Below are positions 1 to 8,344 of a DNA stretch of 64,000 nt, in pieces. Positions within the stretch are counted from its first letter, which is position 1, and the number at the start of each line of letters is the position of its first letter. This DNA is from Actinomycetota bacterium. Its GTDB lineage: Bacteria > Actinomycetota > Coriobacteriia > Anaerosomatales > JAUXNU01. The notes under the pieces were generated by a model that saw only the letters and a list, made by a program, of their open reading frames with translations, had not been told where the DNA came from and did no database searches. The stretch spans positions 1 to 64,000 of the forward strand of contig JAUXNU010000158.1 in assembly GCA_030682655.1 (NCBI GenBank). The letters run 5' to 3'. Made by a program: the position numbers and the translations under genes.

Positions 1-1
1 C

Positions 2-337
2 GTGGTCGCGTACTCCGACAACGCGAAGATGACGCTCCTTGGCGTGGAAGCGCCCACGTTGCAGCGATACGGCGCAGTCAGTGCGCGAACTGCCGAGGAG
101 ATGGCGGCCGGCGCATGTCGCGCGCTCGGGGCGGATGTCGCGATCGCCACGACCGGCATCGCTGGTCCCAACGGCGGCTCGGAGGAGAAGCCTGTGGGGC
201 TCGTGTGGTTCGCGATCGCGGGCGCCGAAGGCGCGACATCGTGGAGTCTCAACCTGTTCGGCGACCGCCACGGTGTGCGCACGCGTGCAACGCTGGCGGC
301 ACTCGATGGGCTTCGACGCCACCTCAGGGGTCGCTGA
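2..337 (+). CDS. cinA: CinA family protein, C-terminal amidohydrolase domain (5' end outside window)
   Basis: This is the last ~111 residues of a CinA-family protein; the gene starts left of the window, so the GTG at base 2 is probably an internal valine. The visible part is the PncC-type domain that in CinA deamidates nicotinamide mononucleotide. It is recognised by the conserved stretch TGIAGPNGGSEEKPVGLVW at residue 51 and the start VAYSDNAK. It stops 2 bp before thpR. A cinA-thpR-recA order is common in actinobacteria and Firmicutes, which supports the call. Whether the N-terminal MoaB-like half is present cannot be seen. Confidence 0.9.
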   Translation: MVAYSDNAKMTLLGVEAPTLQRYGAVSARTAEEMAAGACRALGADVAIATTGIAGPNGGSEEKPVGLVWFAIAGAEGATSWSLNLFGDRHGVRTRATLAALDGLRRHLRGR

Positions 338-339
338 CC

Positions 340-927
340 GTGCGCGCGTTCTTCGCGGTGGAGCTGTCTGACGCCGTTCGCGAGGCACTCGCAGGAGTAC
401 GCGACAGCGTGATCTCGGCAGACCCGCAGTGGCGCAGCGCTACCTGGGTAGCGTCCGAGAACCTGCACGTAACGGTGAAGTTCCTTGGCGACATCGACGA
501 GGCGACAGCGAGCGGCCTCTGCGACTCGCTCGCCTGGCAGCTTGCCTGCGAGCTCCCTCCTCGGCTGACGTTCACGGGCCTGCGCGCGGTTCCCGGGGCG
601 CGTCGCGCGCGGATGCTGTGGGCCACCCTCGACGACGAGGACGGTCTCCTGGCGCGCGTTGCGGCCGTCGTGGAGGTGGCGTCTCCCGCAACGGATGTCG
701 AGTCGGGCCGACGCCCTTTCTCTCCGCACGTCACGCTCGTTCGTGCACGACGCCCGATGTCAATGTCCGAAGAGCCGCTCAAGCTCGCCGAGAATCATCT
801 CTTCACGATGCTCTCCGCAGGTAGGAGAGCAATGTCAGTGCCGTCGATTACGCTTGTCCGCAGTACGTTGACGCGAAACGGGCCGATCTACGAGACCATC
901 TCGTCGATTGCAGTCGGCAGCGATTGA
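340..927 (+). CDS. thpR: RNA 2',3'-cyclic phosphodiesterase
   Basis: A 2H-phosphoesterase of 195 residues, the usual family length. These enzymes open 2',3'-cyclic phosphates on RNA ends and were first described as 2'-5' RNA ligases. The two catalytic HxTx motifs are present: H43-V-T45 in ENLHVTVKFLG and H130-V-T132 in SPHVTLVRA. I chose the GTG at 340 because it gives the family's usual N-terminus (VRAFFAVEL) directly after the cinA stop. The reading frame stays open further upstream, but that extension overlaps cinA and is not protein-like. The stop codon overlaps the -35 hexamer of the recA promoter. Confidence 0.9.
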   Translation: MRAFFAVELSDAVREALAGVRDSVISADPQWRSATWVASENLHVTVKFLGDIDEATASGLCDSLAWQLACELPPRLTFTGLRAVPGARRARMLWATLDDEDGLLARVAAVVEVASPATDVESGRRPFSPHVTLVRARRPMSMSEEPLKLAENHLFTMLSAGRRAMSVPSITLVRSTLTRNGPIYETISSIAVGSD

Positions 928-952
928 CATCGAACACCTGTTCGTGTACGTT
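924..952 (+). promoter_or_regulatory. recA promoter with SOS (LexA) box
   Basis: TTGACA (924-929) and TACGTT (947-952) are 17 bp apart. Between them lies CGAACACCTGTTCG (931-944), an exact match to the Gram-positive/actinobacterial LexA operator pattern CGAAC-N4-GTTCG. A repressor bound here would sit between -35 and -10. The lexA gene at 14.2 kb has boxes of the same pattern, which supports the assignment. Confidence 0.85.
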
Positions 953-1002
953 CGCGTCAGCCCCGCAGGATCGCCCGATGATCAGCGAAGGAGCACGGGA
1001 GC

Positions 1003-2043
1003 ATGGATTCGGACAAGGCCAAGATTCTCGAAGTCACAAGGGAGCAGATCGACCGCAAGTTCGGCAAGGGCTCGCTCATGAAGCTCGGCGAGCACCCCGC
1101 CGTCGCGGCCATCCAGGCCATACCGACCGGGTCCCTGGCGCTTGATGCAGCCCTCGGGATCGGGGGAGTGCCGCGAGGCCGGGTCGTCGAGATCTACGGC
1201 CCGGAGGCGGGGGGCAAGACCACGCTAGCACTGCAGATCATCGCCGAGGCACAGGCGCTCGGCGGAGTAGCGGCCTTCATCGATGCCGAGCACGCACTCG
1301 ACCCGGCCTACGCCGCGCGTCTGGGCGTCGATATCGAAGAGATACTCATCAGTCAGCCTGACACCGGAGAACAGGCCCTTGAGATCGCGGACATGCTCGT
1401 TCGCAGCGGTGCCGTCGATGTCATCGTCATCGATTCGGTCGCCGCGCTCGTACCTCGCGCGGAACTCGAGGGCGAGATGGGCGACGTCTCCGTCGGCCTC
1501 CAGGCCCGGCTCATGAGCCAGGCTCTGCGCAAACTCGCCGGCTCCCTCAGCAAGTCCAACACGACCTGTATCTTCATCAACCAGCTCCGCGAGAAGATCG
1601 GCGTCATGTTCGGCAGCCCCGAGGTCACACCCGGAGGCCGCGCCCTCAAGTTCTTTTCCTCGATTCGCATCGACATCCGGCGGATCGACTCGATCAAGCA
1701 GGGTACGGATATCGTCGGCAACCGGGTCCGCGCGAAGGTCGTCAAGAACAAAGTCGCACCACCCTTCCGTCAGGCTGAGTTCGACCTCATGTATGGCCAG
1801 GGCATATCCAAGGAAGGTGGTCTCGTCGACCTCGGCGTCGAAGAGGGCATCGTGGCCAAGTCCGGCGCCTGGTACACGTACGGCGAGGAACGCCTTGGCC
1901 AAGGACGCGAAGCGGCGAAGGAGTTCCTCAAGGAACACATCGAACTGCGCAACGAGATCGAGACGCGCATCCGAGAGGCACTCGGGTTGCCACTACCCGG
2001 TACTGCACCAGTCGACCCCGAACCTGCGGACGACGGCGACTGA
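1003..2043 (+). CDS. recA: Recombinase RecA
   Basis: RecA of 346 residues, the normal length. It forms filaments on single-stranded DNA, drives strand exchange and activates LexA self-cleavage in the SOS response. The Walker A motif is GPEAGGKT at residues 66-73, where E. coli has GPESSGKT. The Walker B region ([20 protein letters not shown]), the L1/L2 DNA-binding loops and [12 protein letters not shown] are all recognisable. The C-terminus is acidic (EPADDGD), as usual. AAGGAG at 988-993 lies 9 bp before the ATG. recX follows after 23 bp and is probably co-transcribed, so both would be SOS-induced. Confidence 0.98.
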   Translation: MDSDKAKILEVTREQIDRKFGKGSLMKLGEHPAVAAIQAIPTGSLALDAALGIGGVPRGRVVEIYGPEAGGKTTLALQIIAEAQALGGVAAFIDAEHALDPAYAARLGVDIEEILISQPDTGEQALEIADMLVRSGAVDVIVIDSVAALVPRAELEGEMGDVSVGLQARLMSQALRKLAGSLSKSNTTCIFINQLREKIGVMFGSPEVTPGGRALKFFSSIRIDIRRIDSIKQGTDIVGNRVRAKVVKNKVAPPFRQAEFDLMYGQGISKEGGLVDLGVEEGIVAKSGAWYTYGEERLGQGREAAKEFLKEHIELRNEIETRIREALGLPLPGTAPVDPEPADDGD

Positions 2044-2066
2044 CGGGGAGACCCGCCGATGCTCCG

Positions 2067-2702
2067 ATGATCGAGATCCGCGACACCAAACCGGGTTCGA
2101 AGAGGCGAGAGCTTTGGGTCGACGACGAACTCGTGCGAGCTATCCCTGTAGATGTCCTCAGGGCATCCGGCATACGAGACGGCCATGCCGTCGAGCCGGA
2201 TGCCCTGCGCGACGCAATCGAGGCTGTAGAGAAGTCCTGCGCCCACGAACGTGCCCTGAGACTCATCGGCTATCGGGAGCGCTCGGTGCACGAGATCAGG
2301 ACGCGCCTCCTCGATGACGGCTACGAAGCCGGTGTCGTCGTCGCTATGGTCGAGCGCTTCGCAGATGTCGGGTTGCTCGACGACGCACGTTACGCCGGAG
2401 TCTATGTCCGGACCAAGCGCAGCGCCGGATGGGGGAGCCGCCGAATCGCCCGCGCCCTTGCCGACGCTGGTATCGATGAGCCCATAGCACTTGACGCGAT
2501 CACCCAAGAGCTTCCCCCAGAGGAGGAGCTCGGGCGTGCCGTCGCCATCCTTTCGAACCTCCGTCTGGACACCGTTTCCGGCCGACAACGCGCTCTTCGC
2601 AGACTCGTCGCGAGGGGTTTCGACTACCAAGTCGCACGAGAGGCGGTCAGGGCCGCCTCAGACCGGTTTCCGTCCGGAGACGCAACTACCTGCGATTCTT
2701 GA
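2067..2702 (+). CDS. recX: Regulatory protein RecX
   Basis: A 211-residue RecX, which binds RecA filaments and limits their activity. It has the three-helix repeat architecture: RALRLIGYRERSVHEIRTRL near residue 70, then ERFADVGLLDDARYAGVYV, and a C-terminal repeat RQRALRRLVARGFDYQVAREA. The first ~65 residues resemble the N-terminal extension of actinobacterial and Bacillus RecX. It lies 23 bp downstream of recA, the standard position. The ATG at 2067 has only a distant GGGGAG upstream, so translation may depend partly on coupling with recA. Confidence 0.93.
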   Translation: MIEIRDTKPGSKRRELWVDDELVRAIPVDVLRASGIRDGHAVEPDALRDAIEAVEKSCAHERALRLIGYRERSVHEIRTRLLDDGYEAGVVVAMVERFADVGLLDDARYAGVYVRTKRSAGWGSRRIARALADAGIDEPIALDAITQELPPEEELGRAVAILSNLRLDTVSGRQRALRRLVARGFDYQVAREAVRAASDRFPSGDATTCDS

Positions 2703-3010
2703 CGCTTTGCGCTGGTAGGACGTACTATTGCGTCGGCAAGTGTGATTCTCCGCCACGGGATGCGCGCCATGCATAACGGCGGTTTTGTGTGTTAGTGATA
2801 TGAACTCGATAAGTCGAACCGGGAGTCCGGTTCGGCTTATGGCGTCCCGTATGACGCACAGCCACACCGTGGCGACATCACATCTGCCGGGCGCATGTCG
2901 TCCGGTTTTCGCATGTCACGGGCTCGGTGAACGGACTCATGCGAACTCGGAAGCAACAGTAGCGCGCGCCCAAACAACGATGCACCGCGACTGAAAGGAG
3001 GGCGCGCACC
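2703..3010. other. Gene-free gap recX-rny with a strong inverted repeat
   Basis: No convincing gene is visible in these 308 bases. At 2809-2840 lies an inverted repeat with a 14-bp arm (ATAAGTCGAACCGG, 4-base loop, CCGGTTCGGCTTAT; one G-T pair). It has no T-tract, so it is not a classical terminator. Sequences 20-40 bp further out on both sides also resemble each other in inverted orientation, so the quasi-palindrome may be larger. The gap must also hold the rny promoter, which I could not fix. A ribosome-binding site AAAGGAGGG sits at 2994-3002. Confidence 0.55.
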
Positions 3011-4540
3011 ATGCAGGTATTCGGCATCATCATCGCCGTCGTAGTAGGCGTCGCCCTCGGCTTCGCTATCCAGAAGTACCTGGTTCAGGACAGAAGCACA
3101 CGCTCACGCGAAGGTGCCCAGCGAATAGTCCAGGACGCGGAGAAGCAGGCCGAGACGCTCAAGAGAGAAGCCTTGATAGAGGCGAAGGACCAGAACTTCC
3201 GCATGAAGGCCGAGGCGGAAGAGGAGCAGAAGGAACGCCGCAAGGAGCTGACCGCACTCGAGAACCGGCTCGGTCAGCGCGAAGAGACCATCGACCGTCG
3301 CGCCGAGTCCCTCGACAAGAGGGAGCACCAACTGTCCAGCATGCAAGGGCAGATCCAGAAGAGCGAGAAGGAACTCGAAACGCTGATCGCCGAGGAACGC
3401 GAGCGCCTGCAGGCGCTTGCCGGCATGACCACTGACGAGGCCAAGGCCGTACTGATGTCCCGCGTCGAGGACGAGGTCAAGCGCGATGCCGCGGCCTACA
3501 TCCGCGAGGCGGAGACCCGTGCCCGTGAAGAGGCCGACAAGAAAGCACGCAACATCGTCGGAATCGCCATACAGCGCGTCGCCGCGGACCATACGGCTGA
3601 GTCGACCGTATCCGTCGTGCACATCCCGAGCGACGACATGAAGGGCCGCATCATCGGCCGCGAGGGGCGCAATATCCGCGCCTTCGAGGCGCTCACGGGG
3701 ATCAATCTGATCATCGACGACACCCCCGAGGCAGTCATCCTGTCCAGCTTCGATCCCGTTCGCAGAGAGATCGGCCGACTCACGCTTGAGAGCTGCATTC
3801 AGGACGGTCGCATCCATCCGGCCCGCATCGAAGAGATGTTCAACAAGGCCGAGGGTATCGTCTCTCAGCAGGTGCAGGAGGCCGGCGAGCAAGCGGCATT
3901 CGATTCGGGCATCCACGGCCTGCATGCCGAGCTGGTACGCACGCTTGGTCGCCTCAAGTACCGCACCAGCTACGGCCAGAACGTGCTGAAGCATTCGCTC
4001 GAAGTCTCGCATCTTGCCGGTGTCATGGCCGCGGAACTTGGCGTCGACGTCAAGCTGTGCAAACGCGCTGGTCTGCTACACGACCTCGGCAAGGCGATCG
4101 ACCACGAGATCGAAGGACCGCACGCGGTCATCGGTGCCGACCTTGCGCGCCGCATGAACGAACCCAAGACGATTCTTCACTGCATCGAGGCACACCACGG
4201 CGATGTCGAGGCCTCCACCGTGGAAGCCGTCCTGGTGCAGGCTGCGGACGCCATTTCGGCCGCTAGGCCGGGAGCTCGTCGCGAGACCCTCGAGAGCTAC
4301 ATCAAGCGCCTTGAGAAGCTCGAGGCTGTCGCAGAGTCTCATCAGGGCGTCGAGAAGTGCTACGCGATGCAGGCCGGGCGCGAGATCAGGGTCATGGTCA
4401 AGCCCGACCAGATCAAGGACAGCGATGCAGTCGTGCTCGCGCGCGACATAGCCAAGCAGATCGAAGAGGAGCTTGAGTATCCCGGTCAGATCAAGGTGAT
4501 GGTCATCCGCGAGAGCCGGGCGATCGACTACGCCAAGTAG
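3011..4540 (+). CDS. rny: Ribonuclease Y
   Basis: RNase Y (509 residues) is the membrane-anchored endoribonuclease that starts mRNA decay in many Gram-positive bacteria. Residues 1-22 form one membrane helix, followed by a long charged coiled coil to about residue 190. A KH domain holds [10 protein letters not shown] at ~213-222. The HD metal-dependent phosphohydrolase domain has H327 and the H357-D358 doublet in [10 protein letters not shown]. Length and order match the family. A strong site (AAAGGAGGG) precedes the ATG. A hairpin follows the stop after about 40 bp, so the gene is probably monocistronic. Confidence 0.96.
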   Translation: MQVFGIIIAVVVGVALGFAIQKYLVQDRSTRSREGAQRIVQDAEKQAETLKREALIEAKDQNFRMKAEAEEEQKERRKELTALENRLGQREETIDRRAESLDKREHQLSSMQGQIQKSEKELETLIAEERERLQALAGMTTDEAKAVLMSRVEDEVKRDAAAYIREAETRAREEADKKARNIVGIAIQRVAADHTAESTVSVVHIPSDDMKGRIIGREGRNIRAFEALTGINLIIDDTPEAVILSSFDPVRREIGRLTLESCIQDGRIHPARIEEMFNKAEGIVSQQVQEAGEQAAFDSGIHGLHAELVRTLGRLKYRTSYGQNVLKHSLEVSHLAGVMAAELGVDVKLCKRAGLLHDLGKAIDHEIEGPHAVIGADLARRMNEPKTILHCIEAHHGDVEASTVEAVLVQAADAISAARPGARRETLESYIKRLEKLEAVAESHQGVEKCYAMQAGREIRVMVKPDQIKDSDAVVLARDIAKQIEEELEYPGQIKVMVIRESRAIDYAK

Positions 4541-4579
4541 GCATTGCGCGATACACTCATAGGTGGCTACCAGCCATGC

Positions 4580-4606
4580 AGGAAGGCCGCTGTCAGCGGC
4601 CTTCCT
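4580..4606 (+). terminator. Hairpin terminator after rny
   Basis: A 12-bp perfect stem (arm AGGAAGGCCGCT, loop GTC, arm AGCGGCCTTCCT) lies 39 bp after the rny stop and just before the next gene's ribosome-binding site. The T-tract is short (TTGGT), so termination may be partial. Its position between two same-strand genes of unrelated function fits. Confidence 0.6.
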
Positions 4607-4622
4607 TGGTAAGGGGACCAAA

Positions 4623-5699
4623 GTGGCAGACCACGATTCACTCATAGACTTCGTCTCGGCTGTCTCGGGCGATTCATTCCTCAAGGTCGAGGAGAACCTG
4701 GGGGATGGGTTCGTTCGCCTCCGGATAGCCGAGGCAGAGCGCAGGCAGGCCAAACACGACATCCGCAACTTCGAGGACATCGTCGTAGAGCTGCTGCGAA
4801 ATGCCCGTGACGCTCATGCACAGCGCATCTTCATTGCCAGCTCCCGCGAGGGCGACACTCGGACGTTCACGATGATCGACGATGGCATCGGAGTGCCCGA
4901 ACAGATGCAGGAAGCGATCTTCGAGCCCCGCGTCACTTCCAAGCTCGAGACGATGGTCATGGACCGTTGGGGAGTCCACGGGCGCGGCATGGCGCTGTTT
5001 TCGGTACGCTCTAATGTCTCCTCGGCACGGGTCGCCGCGTCAGGACCTCACAAGGGCACTTCCGTGCAGGTCGTGGCATCAGCCCACGAGCTCTCCGAAC
5101 GCAGCGATCAGTCAACATGGCCGCTCGTGGAACGTGGAGAGGCCGGGTTGTTGGTTGTGAGCAAGGGGCCGCACAACATCATCCGCCGTATCCTGGAGTT
5201 CGCATGCGAGCATCCCGAAGTCGACATCTACCTCGGCTCTCAGGTCGAGGTGCTTGCCACTCTCCACGAGCTTGCCCGGGACACGCTCGAGAGTTCGGAT
5301 CTTCTGTTCTGCGACGATGTCGACCGGCTCGCGGTGTGGCAGAGACCTGCCGCTGCGTCTGACGCCTCGGACCTTGTCTGTATCGCCGATCGGATCGGAC
5401 TCAGTATCTCCGAACGCACCGCCCACCGGGTCTTCGCTTCCAATCTGGCCCCGCTCGAGCCCGTCCTGAACCAGGTTCTTGTCGAGGACGAGCCTACTCC
5501 GGCGCCGACTCCCGATATCTACAAAGACCGCCGAGGACTTCGCATCCATCACACAGACGTCACCGAGTTCAAGCGCGATCTCACGGCTTCATTCGATACG
5601 CTGGCAGACAAGTACTACCTGCATCTCAAGGGAGAACCTCGCATACACGTCGGTCGCAACGAGATCCGTGTCCGCTTCGAGGTCGAGAAGGAGGAGTAG
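4623..5699 (+). CDS. Orphan GHKL-type ATPase (HATPase fold, no kinase domain)
   Basis: A 358-residue soluble protein with a GHKL (histidine-kinase-like) ATP-binding domain near its N-terminus. The N box is ELLRNARDA (E56, N60, D63), the G1 box DDGIGVP (86-92) and the G2 box GVHGRGMALFSV (117-128). There is no phosphoacceptor histidine domain, receiver or membrane segment. The C-terminal ~200 residues match nothing I recognise. The combination of N box, DDGIG and glycine lid is closest in pattern to MutL/Hsp90-type or Morc-like ATPases, so ATP-driven dimer clamping is possible. The GTG at 4623 follows AAGGGG; an upstream start would run into the terminator hairpin. Confidence 0.7.
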   Translation: MADHDSLIDFVSAVSGDSFLKVEENLGDGFVRLRIAEAERRQAKHDIRNFEDIVVELLRNARDAHAQRIFIASSREGDTRTFTMIDDGIGVPEQMQEAIFEPRVTSKLETMVMDRWGVHGRGMALFSVRSNVSSARVAASGPHKGTSVQVVASAHELSERSDQSTWPLVERGEAGLLVVSKGPHNIIRRILEFACEHPEVDIYLGSQVEVLATLHELARDTLESSDLLFCDDVDRLAVWQRPAAASDASDLVCIADRIGLSISERTAHRVFASNLAPLEPVLNQVLVEDEPTPAPTPDIYKDRRGLRIHHTDVTEFKRDLTASFDTLADKYYLHLKGEPRIHVGRNEIRVRFEVEKEE

Positions 5700-5729
5700 C
5701 CGTGGGCGACCGCACGTGAGCTTCTGCGC

Positions 5730-5735
5730 TATAAT
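5730..5735 (+). promoter_or_regulatory. Probable -10 element of spoVS
   Basis: A perfect TATAAT lies 92 bp before the spoVS start; no good -35 is seen at 17 bp (CGACCG). The leader between this element and the gene contains a 7-bp hairpin (CATCGCA at 5773-5779, TGCGATG at 5788-5794) that could affect translation or mRNA stability. Confidence 0.45.
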
Positions 5736-5827
5736 CCGGAGCGAAGAATCTGACACACCAACGCCCCAACCACATCGCAACGCTTCGTGCGATGACGCAG
5801 CAGTGAATCCGCACACAGGGAGTAGCA

Positions 5828-6100
5828 GTGGAAGTGCTCAAAGTCTCCAGCAAGTCCAACCCCAACGCCGTCGCCGGAGCGCTCGCGGGCATCATCCGCG
5901 AACAGGGAGCCGTTGAAGTCCAGACTGTCGGCGCCGGCGCCCTGAACCAGGCAGTCAAAGCCATTGCGATCGCCCGCGGGTTCGTCGCTCCGTCGGGCCT
6001 CGAATTGACCTGCATCCCCGCGTTCGCGGACATTGAGATCAACGGCGAGGAGCGCACGGCTATCCGCCTTCTGATCGAACCCCGCGACATGCATCGCTAG
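5828..6100 (+). CDS. spoVS: Stage V sporulation protein S-like (SpoVS/Alba fold)
   Basis: A 90-residue protein with the full SpoVS sequence pattern: EVLKVSSKSNPNAVAGALAG at the start, then VGAGALNQAVKAIAIARG and a C-terminal RLLIEPR. SpoVS is a small Alba-like nucleic-acid-binding protein. In Bacillus it affects spore coat formation and septation, but it is also conserved in many non-sporulating bacteria. The GTG start has GGGAG 5 bp upstream. Its own promoter is likely (-10 at 5730). Sporulation cannot be inferred from this gene alone; an RNA- or chromatin-binding role is equally possible. Confidence 0.93.
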   Translation: MEVLKVSSKSNPNAVAGALAGIIREQGAVEVQTVGAGALNQAVKAIAIARGFVAPSGLELTCIPAFADIEINGEERTAIRLLIEPRDMHR

Positions 6101-6122
6101 CCATCCCCGCACTGGAGGTCAG

Positions 6123-6971
6123 GTGACCTTCGACCTCCACATACACAGCACCGCCTCCGACGGGTCGCTCTCTCCGGAGGAGATCGTGCGCGTCGCCGCG
6201 CATGGCGGAATGGCGGCAATCGCGATCACGGACCACGACTCGGTAGCCGGTATCCCCTCGGCCCTCACGGCCTCTGCCGCGGCCGGTATCCGGCTGATTC
6301 CCGGTGTCGAGCTTTCGGCGGTGCACGAAGGGTTGGATGTTCACATCCTTGGCTATTTCGTGGACCACAATGACCTTCGGTTGGCCGAACGCCTGAGCGA
6401 ACTGCGCGAGCTGCGCCGGGCCCGCGCTGCGGACATCGTAGGCGCACTGTACGCCGCCGGATACCATCTCGCCATCGACGAGGTGCTTATGCTCGCCGAA
6501 GGTGGAAGCGTCGGTCGGTCGCATGTTGCGCGTGCACTCGTCGAACGCGGTCACGCGGCCGACGTCGCTGACGCCTTCGAGAGGTTCATCGGCAGGGGAA
6601 GGCCATTCTACGTCCCAAAGCCGGTAGCCCGGCCGGCGCACGTCGTGAAGACCATACGTGATGCCGGCGGCCTGGCGGTTCTTGCACACCCCGGCATCAC
6701 GGGGATAGATGATGCCATCGACGAACTCGTGGCCGCAGGCCTTTCGGGCCTGGAGGCGTACCACGCCGAGCACACTCAGGAGCAGCGCGACCACTACGCT
6801 CGTCTCGCGGCGCAACGCGGACTGCTCGTGACGGGAGGCTCTGACTACCACGGGCCCAAAGCGCCAGGGGCTGAGATCGGATCTGTCGCCATACCTGACG
6901 AGGCGCTCGAAGCGCTGCTCGCAGCCGCTCCCTCGGGCCCGTCGGCAGCGCCTCCCACCGTGCTACACTAG
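6123..6971 (+). CDS. PHP-domain phosphoesterase (YciV/RNase AM-like)
   Basis: A 282-residue PHP (polymerase and histidinol phosphatase) domain protein. Metal-binding motifs are visible: DLHIHSTASDGSLSPEE at residue 4, ITDHDSV, PGVELSA, VLAHPG and the C-terminal GGSDYHGP. The closest characterised relatives are YciV/TrpH, which hydrolyse 3',5'-nucleoside bisphosphates or trim RNA 5' ends. The GTG at 6123 has GGAGG 4 bp upstream. It sits 22 bp after spoVS and 7 bp before miaB, suggesting a spoVS-PHP-miaB transcript. The exact substrate cannot be told from sequence. Confidence 0.85.
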   Translation: MTFDLHIHSTASDGSLSPEEIVRVAAHGGMAAIAITDHDSVAGIPSALTASAAAGIRLIPGVELSAVHEGLDVHILGYFVDHNDLRLAERLSELRELRRARAADIVGALYAAGYHLAIDEVLMLAEGGSVGRSHVARALVERGHAADVADAFERFIGRGRPFYVPKPVARPAHVVKTIRDAGGLAVLAHPGITGIDDAIDELVAAGLSGLEAYHAEHTQEQRDHYARLAAQRGLLVTGGSDYHGPKAPGAEIGSVAIPDEALEALLAAAPSGPSAAPPTVLH

Positions 6972-6978
6972 CGCGGCC

Positions 6979-8304
6979 ATGACGACGTTTGCCGTACGCA
7001 CTTTCGGGTGCCAGATGAACAAGCACGATTCCGAGAGGGTCACCGGGCTTCTCGAATCGTCCGGCATGACTCCAGTCGAAACCACCGACGACGCGGACGT
7101 TGTCGTGTTCCTGACCTGCTGCGTTCGCGACAAGGCCGACGAGCGTCTGCGCGGACAGGTCGCATCGCTCAAGGCCCTCAAGACCATACGTCCTGACGCG
7201 CTCATCGCGGTTGGCGGCTGCATCGGTCAGCGTGACGGCGAGATGCTCCTGCGCCAGCTGCCCCACGTGGATGTCGTGTTCGGCACCCACAACGTCGGAC
7301 GGCTCCCGGCTTTGCTCGATACGGCACGCACGTCCCGAACTCCAGTCGTTGAAGTCCTCCAGTCCTCGGACGACTTCACGAGCGACCTGCCGGGCAAACG
7401 CGAGCACGCCTGGCACGCCTGGGTGCCGATCACCGTCGGTTGCGACAACTTCTGTTCCTACTGCATCGTGCCTCACGTCCGCGGCCGCGAGCGCAGCCGC
7501 GCGCTCGATGACGTGGTCGACGAGTGCCGCAGGCTGGTCGAGGACGGCGTGCTCGAAGTGACCCTCCTTGGCCAGAACGTCAACTCGTACGGGCGCGACC
7601 TGTACGGATCGCCCCGGTTCGCCGAAGCGCTCGCCCGCGTCGCCGAGACCGGTATCGCCCGGATCAGATTCGCAACCAGCCACCCGAAGGATCTTTCCGA
7701 GGAGACCATAGCGGTGATGGCGTCGACACCGGCGGTCTGCCACTCGCTGCATCTGCCCGTGCAGTCCGGCTCCGATCGCGTGTTGACGGCCATGAACCGC
7801 CGCTATACGGCCGCCGACTACCTCGCGCTGGTGGAGCGCCTCTACGCTGCCATGCCCGACCTTGCACTTTCGACCGACATCATCGTCGGCTTCCCGGGTG
7901 AGACCGAGCAGGATTTCCTCGGCACGCTTGAAGTCGTTCGTACCGCCCGCTTCGATCAGGCCTTCACGTTCATCTACTCGCCGCGCGAGGGAACACCCGC
8001 GGCGAAGATGGGGGACCGTGTGCCGCGCGAAGTCGCCCAGGAGCGCTTCGCCCGGCTGGTTGCCGAGGTTCATGCGTCCGCGCTCGCGAAGAACGTGCTG
8101 CTTGAAGGTTCCGTGCAGCGCGTGCTCCTCGAAGGCACGTCCCGGCGCAACGACTCGATGCTCGCAGGCCGTACCGAAGGCAACAAGGTCGTCCATGCTC
8201 CGGTTCCCCCTGCAACCCCCGTCCCGCAACTCGCGGGCACGATGCGCGACGTGGAGATAGTCCGTGCGCAGACGTGGTTCCTCGAGGGCCGTCTGACGGG
8301 GTAA
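6979..8304 (+). CDS. miaB: tRNA-2-methylthio-N6-dimethylallyladenosine synthase
   Basis: MiaB (441 residues) is a radical-SAM methylthiotransferase acting on A37 of tRNAs after MiaA. The N-terminal UPF0004 domain carries the cluster cysteines (FGCQMN at C11, LTCCVRDKAD, GGCIGQ). The radical-SAM motif is C155-x3-C159-x2-C162 in VGCDNFCSYC, followed by the typical VPHVRGRERSR and LLGQNVNSYG. A TRAM domain is at the C-terminus. No clear ribosome-binding site precedes the ATG, which starts 7 bp after the PHP gene, so coupling is likely. Its partner miaA lies one gene downstream, with the MEMO-AMMECR1 gene between. Confidence 0.95.
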   Translation: MTTFAVRTFGCQMNKHDSERVTGLLESSGMTPVETTDDADVVVFLTCCVRDKADERLRGQVASLKALKTIRPDALIAVGGCIGQRDGEMLLRQLPHVDVVFGTHNVGRLPALLDTARTSRTPVVEVLQSSDDFTSDLPGKREHAWHAWVPITVGCDNFCSYCIVPHVRGRERSRALDDVVDECRRLVEDGVLEVTLLGQNVNSYGRDLYGSPRFAEALARVAETGIARIRFATSHPKDLSEETIAVMASTPAVCHSLHLPVQSGSDRVLTAMNRRYTAADYLALVERLYAAMPDLALSTDIIVGFPGETEQDFLGTLEVVRTARFDQAFTFIYSPREGTPAAKMGDRVPREVAQERFARLVAEVHASALAKNVLLEGSVQRVLLEGTSRRNDSMLAGRTEGNKVVHAPVPPATPVPQLAGTMRDVEIVRAQTWFLEGRLTG

Positions 8305-8344
8305 GTAACCAGGAGGAACTATTTCTGAGGAGGGGAGGTAGACG

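Noticed and set aside
66-73. RecA Walker A variant (protein residues 66-73) as a sign of an inactive RecA
   Set aside because: GPEAGGKT keeps the essential Gly-Lys-Thr, and all other RecA motifs and the recX and SOS context are intact.
2785-2994. Small proteins on either strand of the recX-rny gap
   Set aside because: The two short frames resemble each other only because the DNA is palindromic; neither has a ribosome-binding site or family match.
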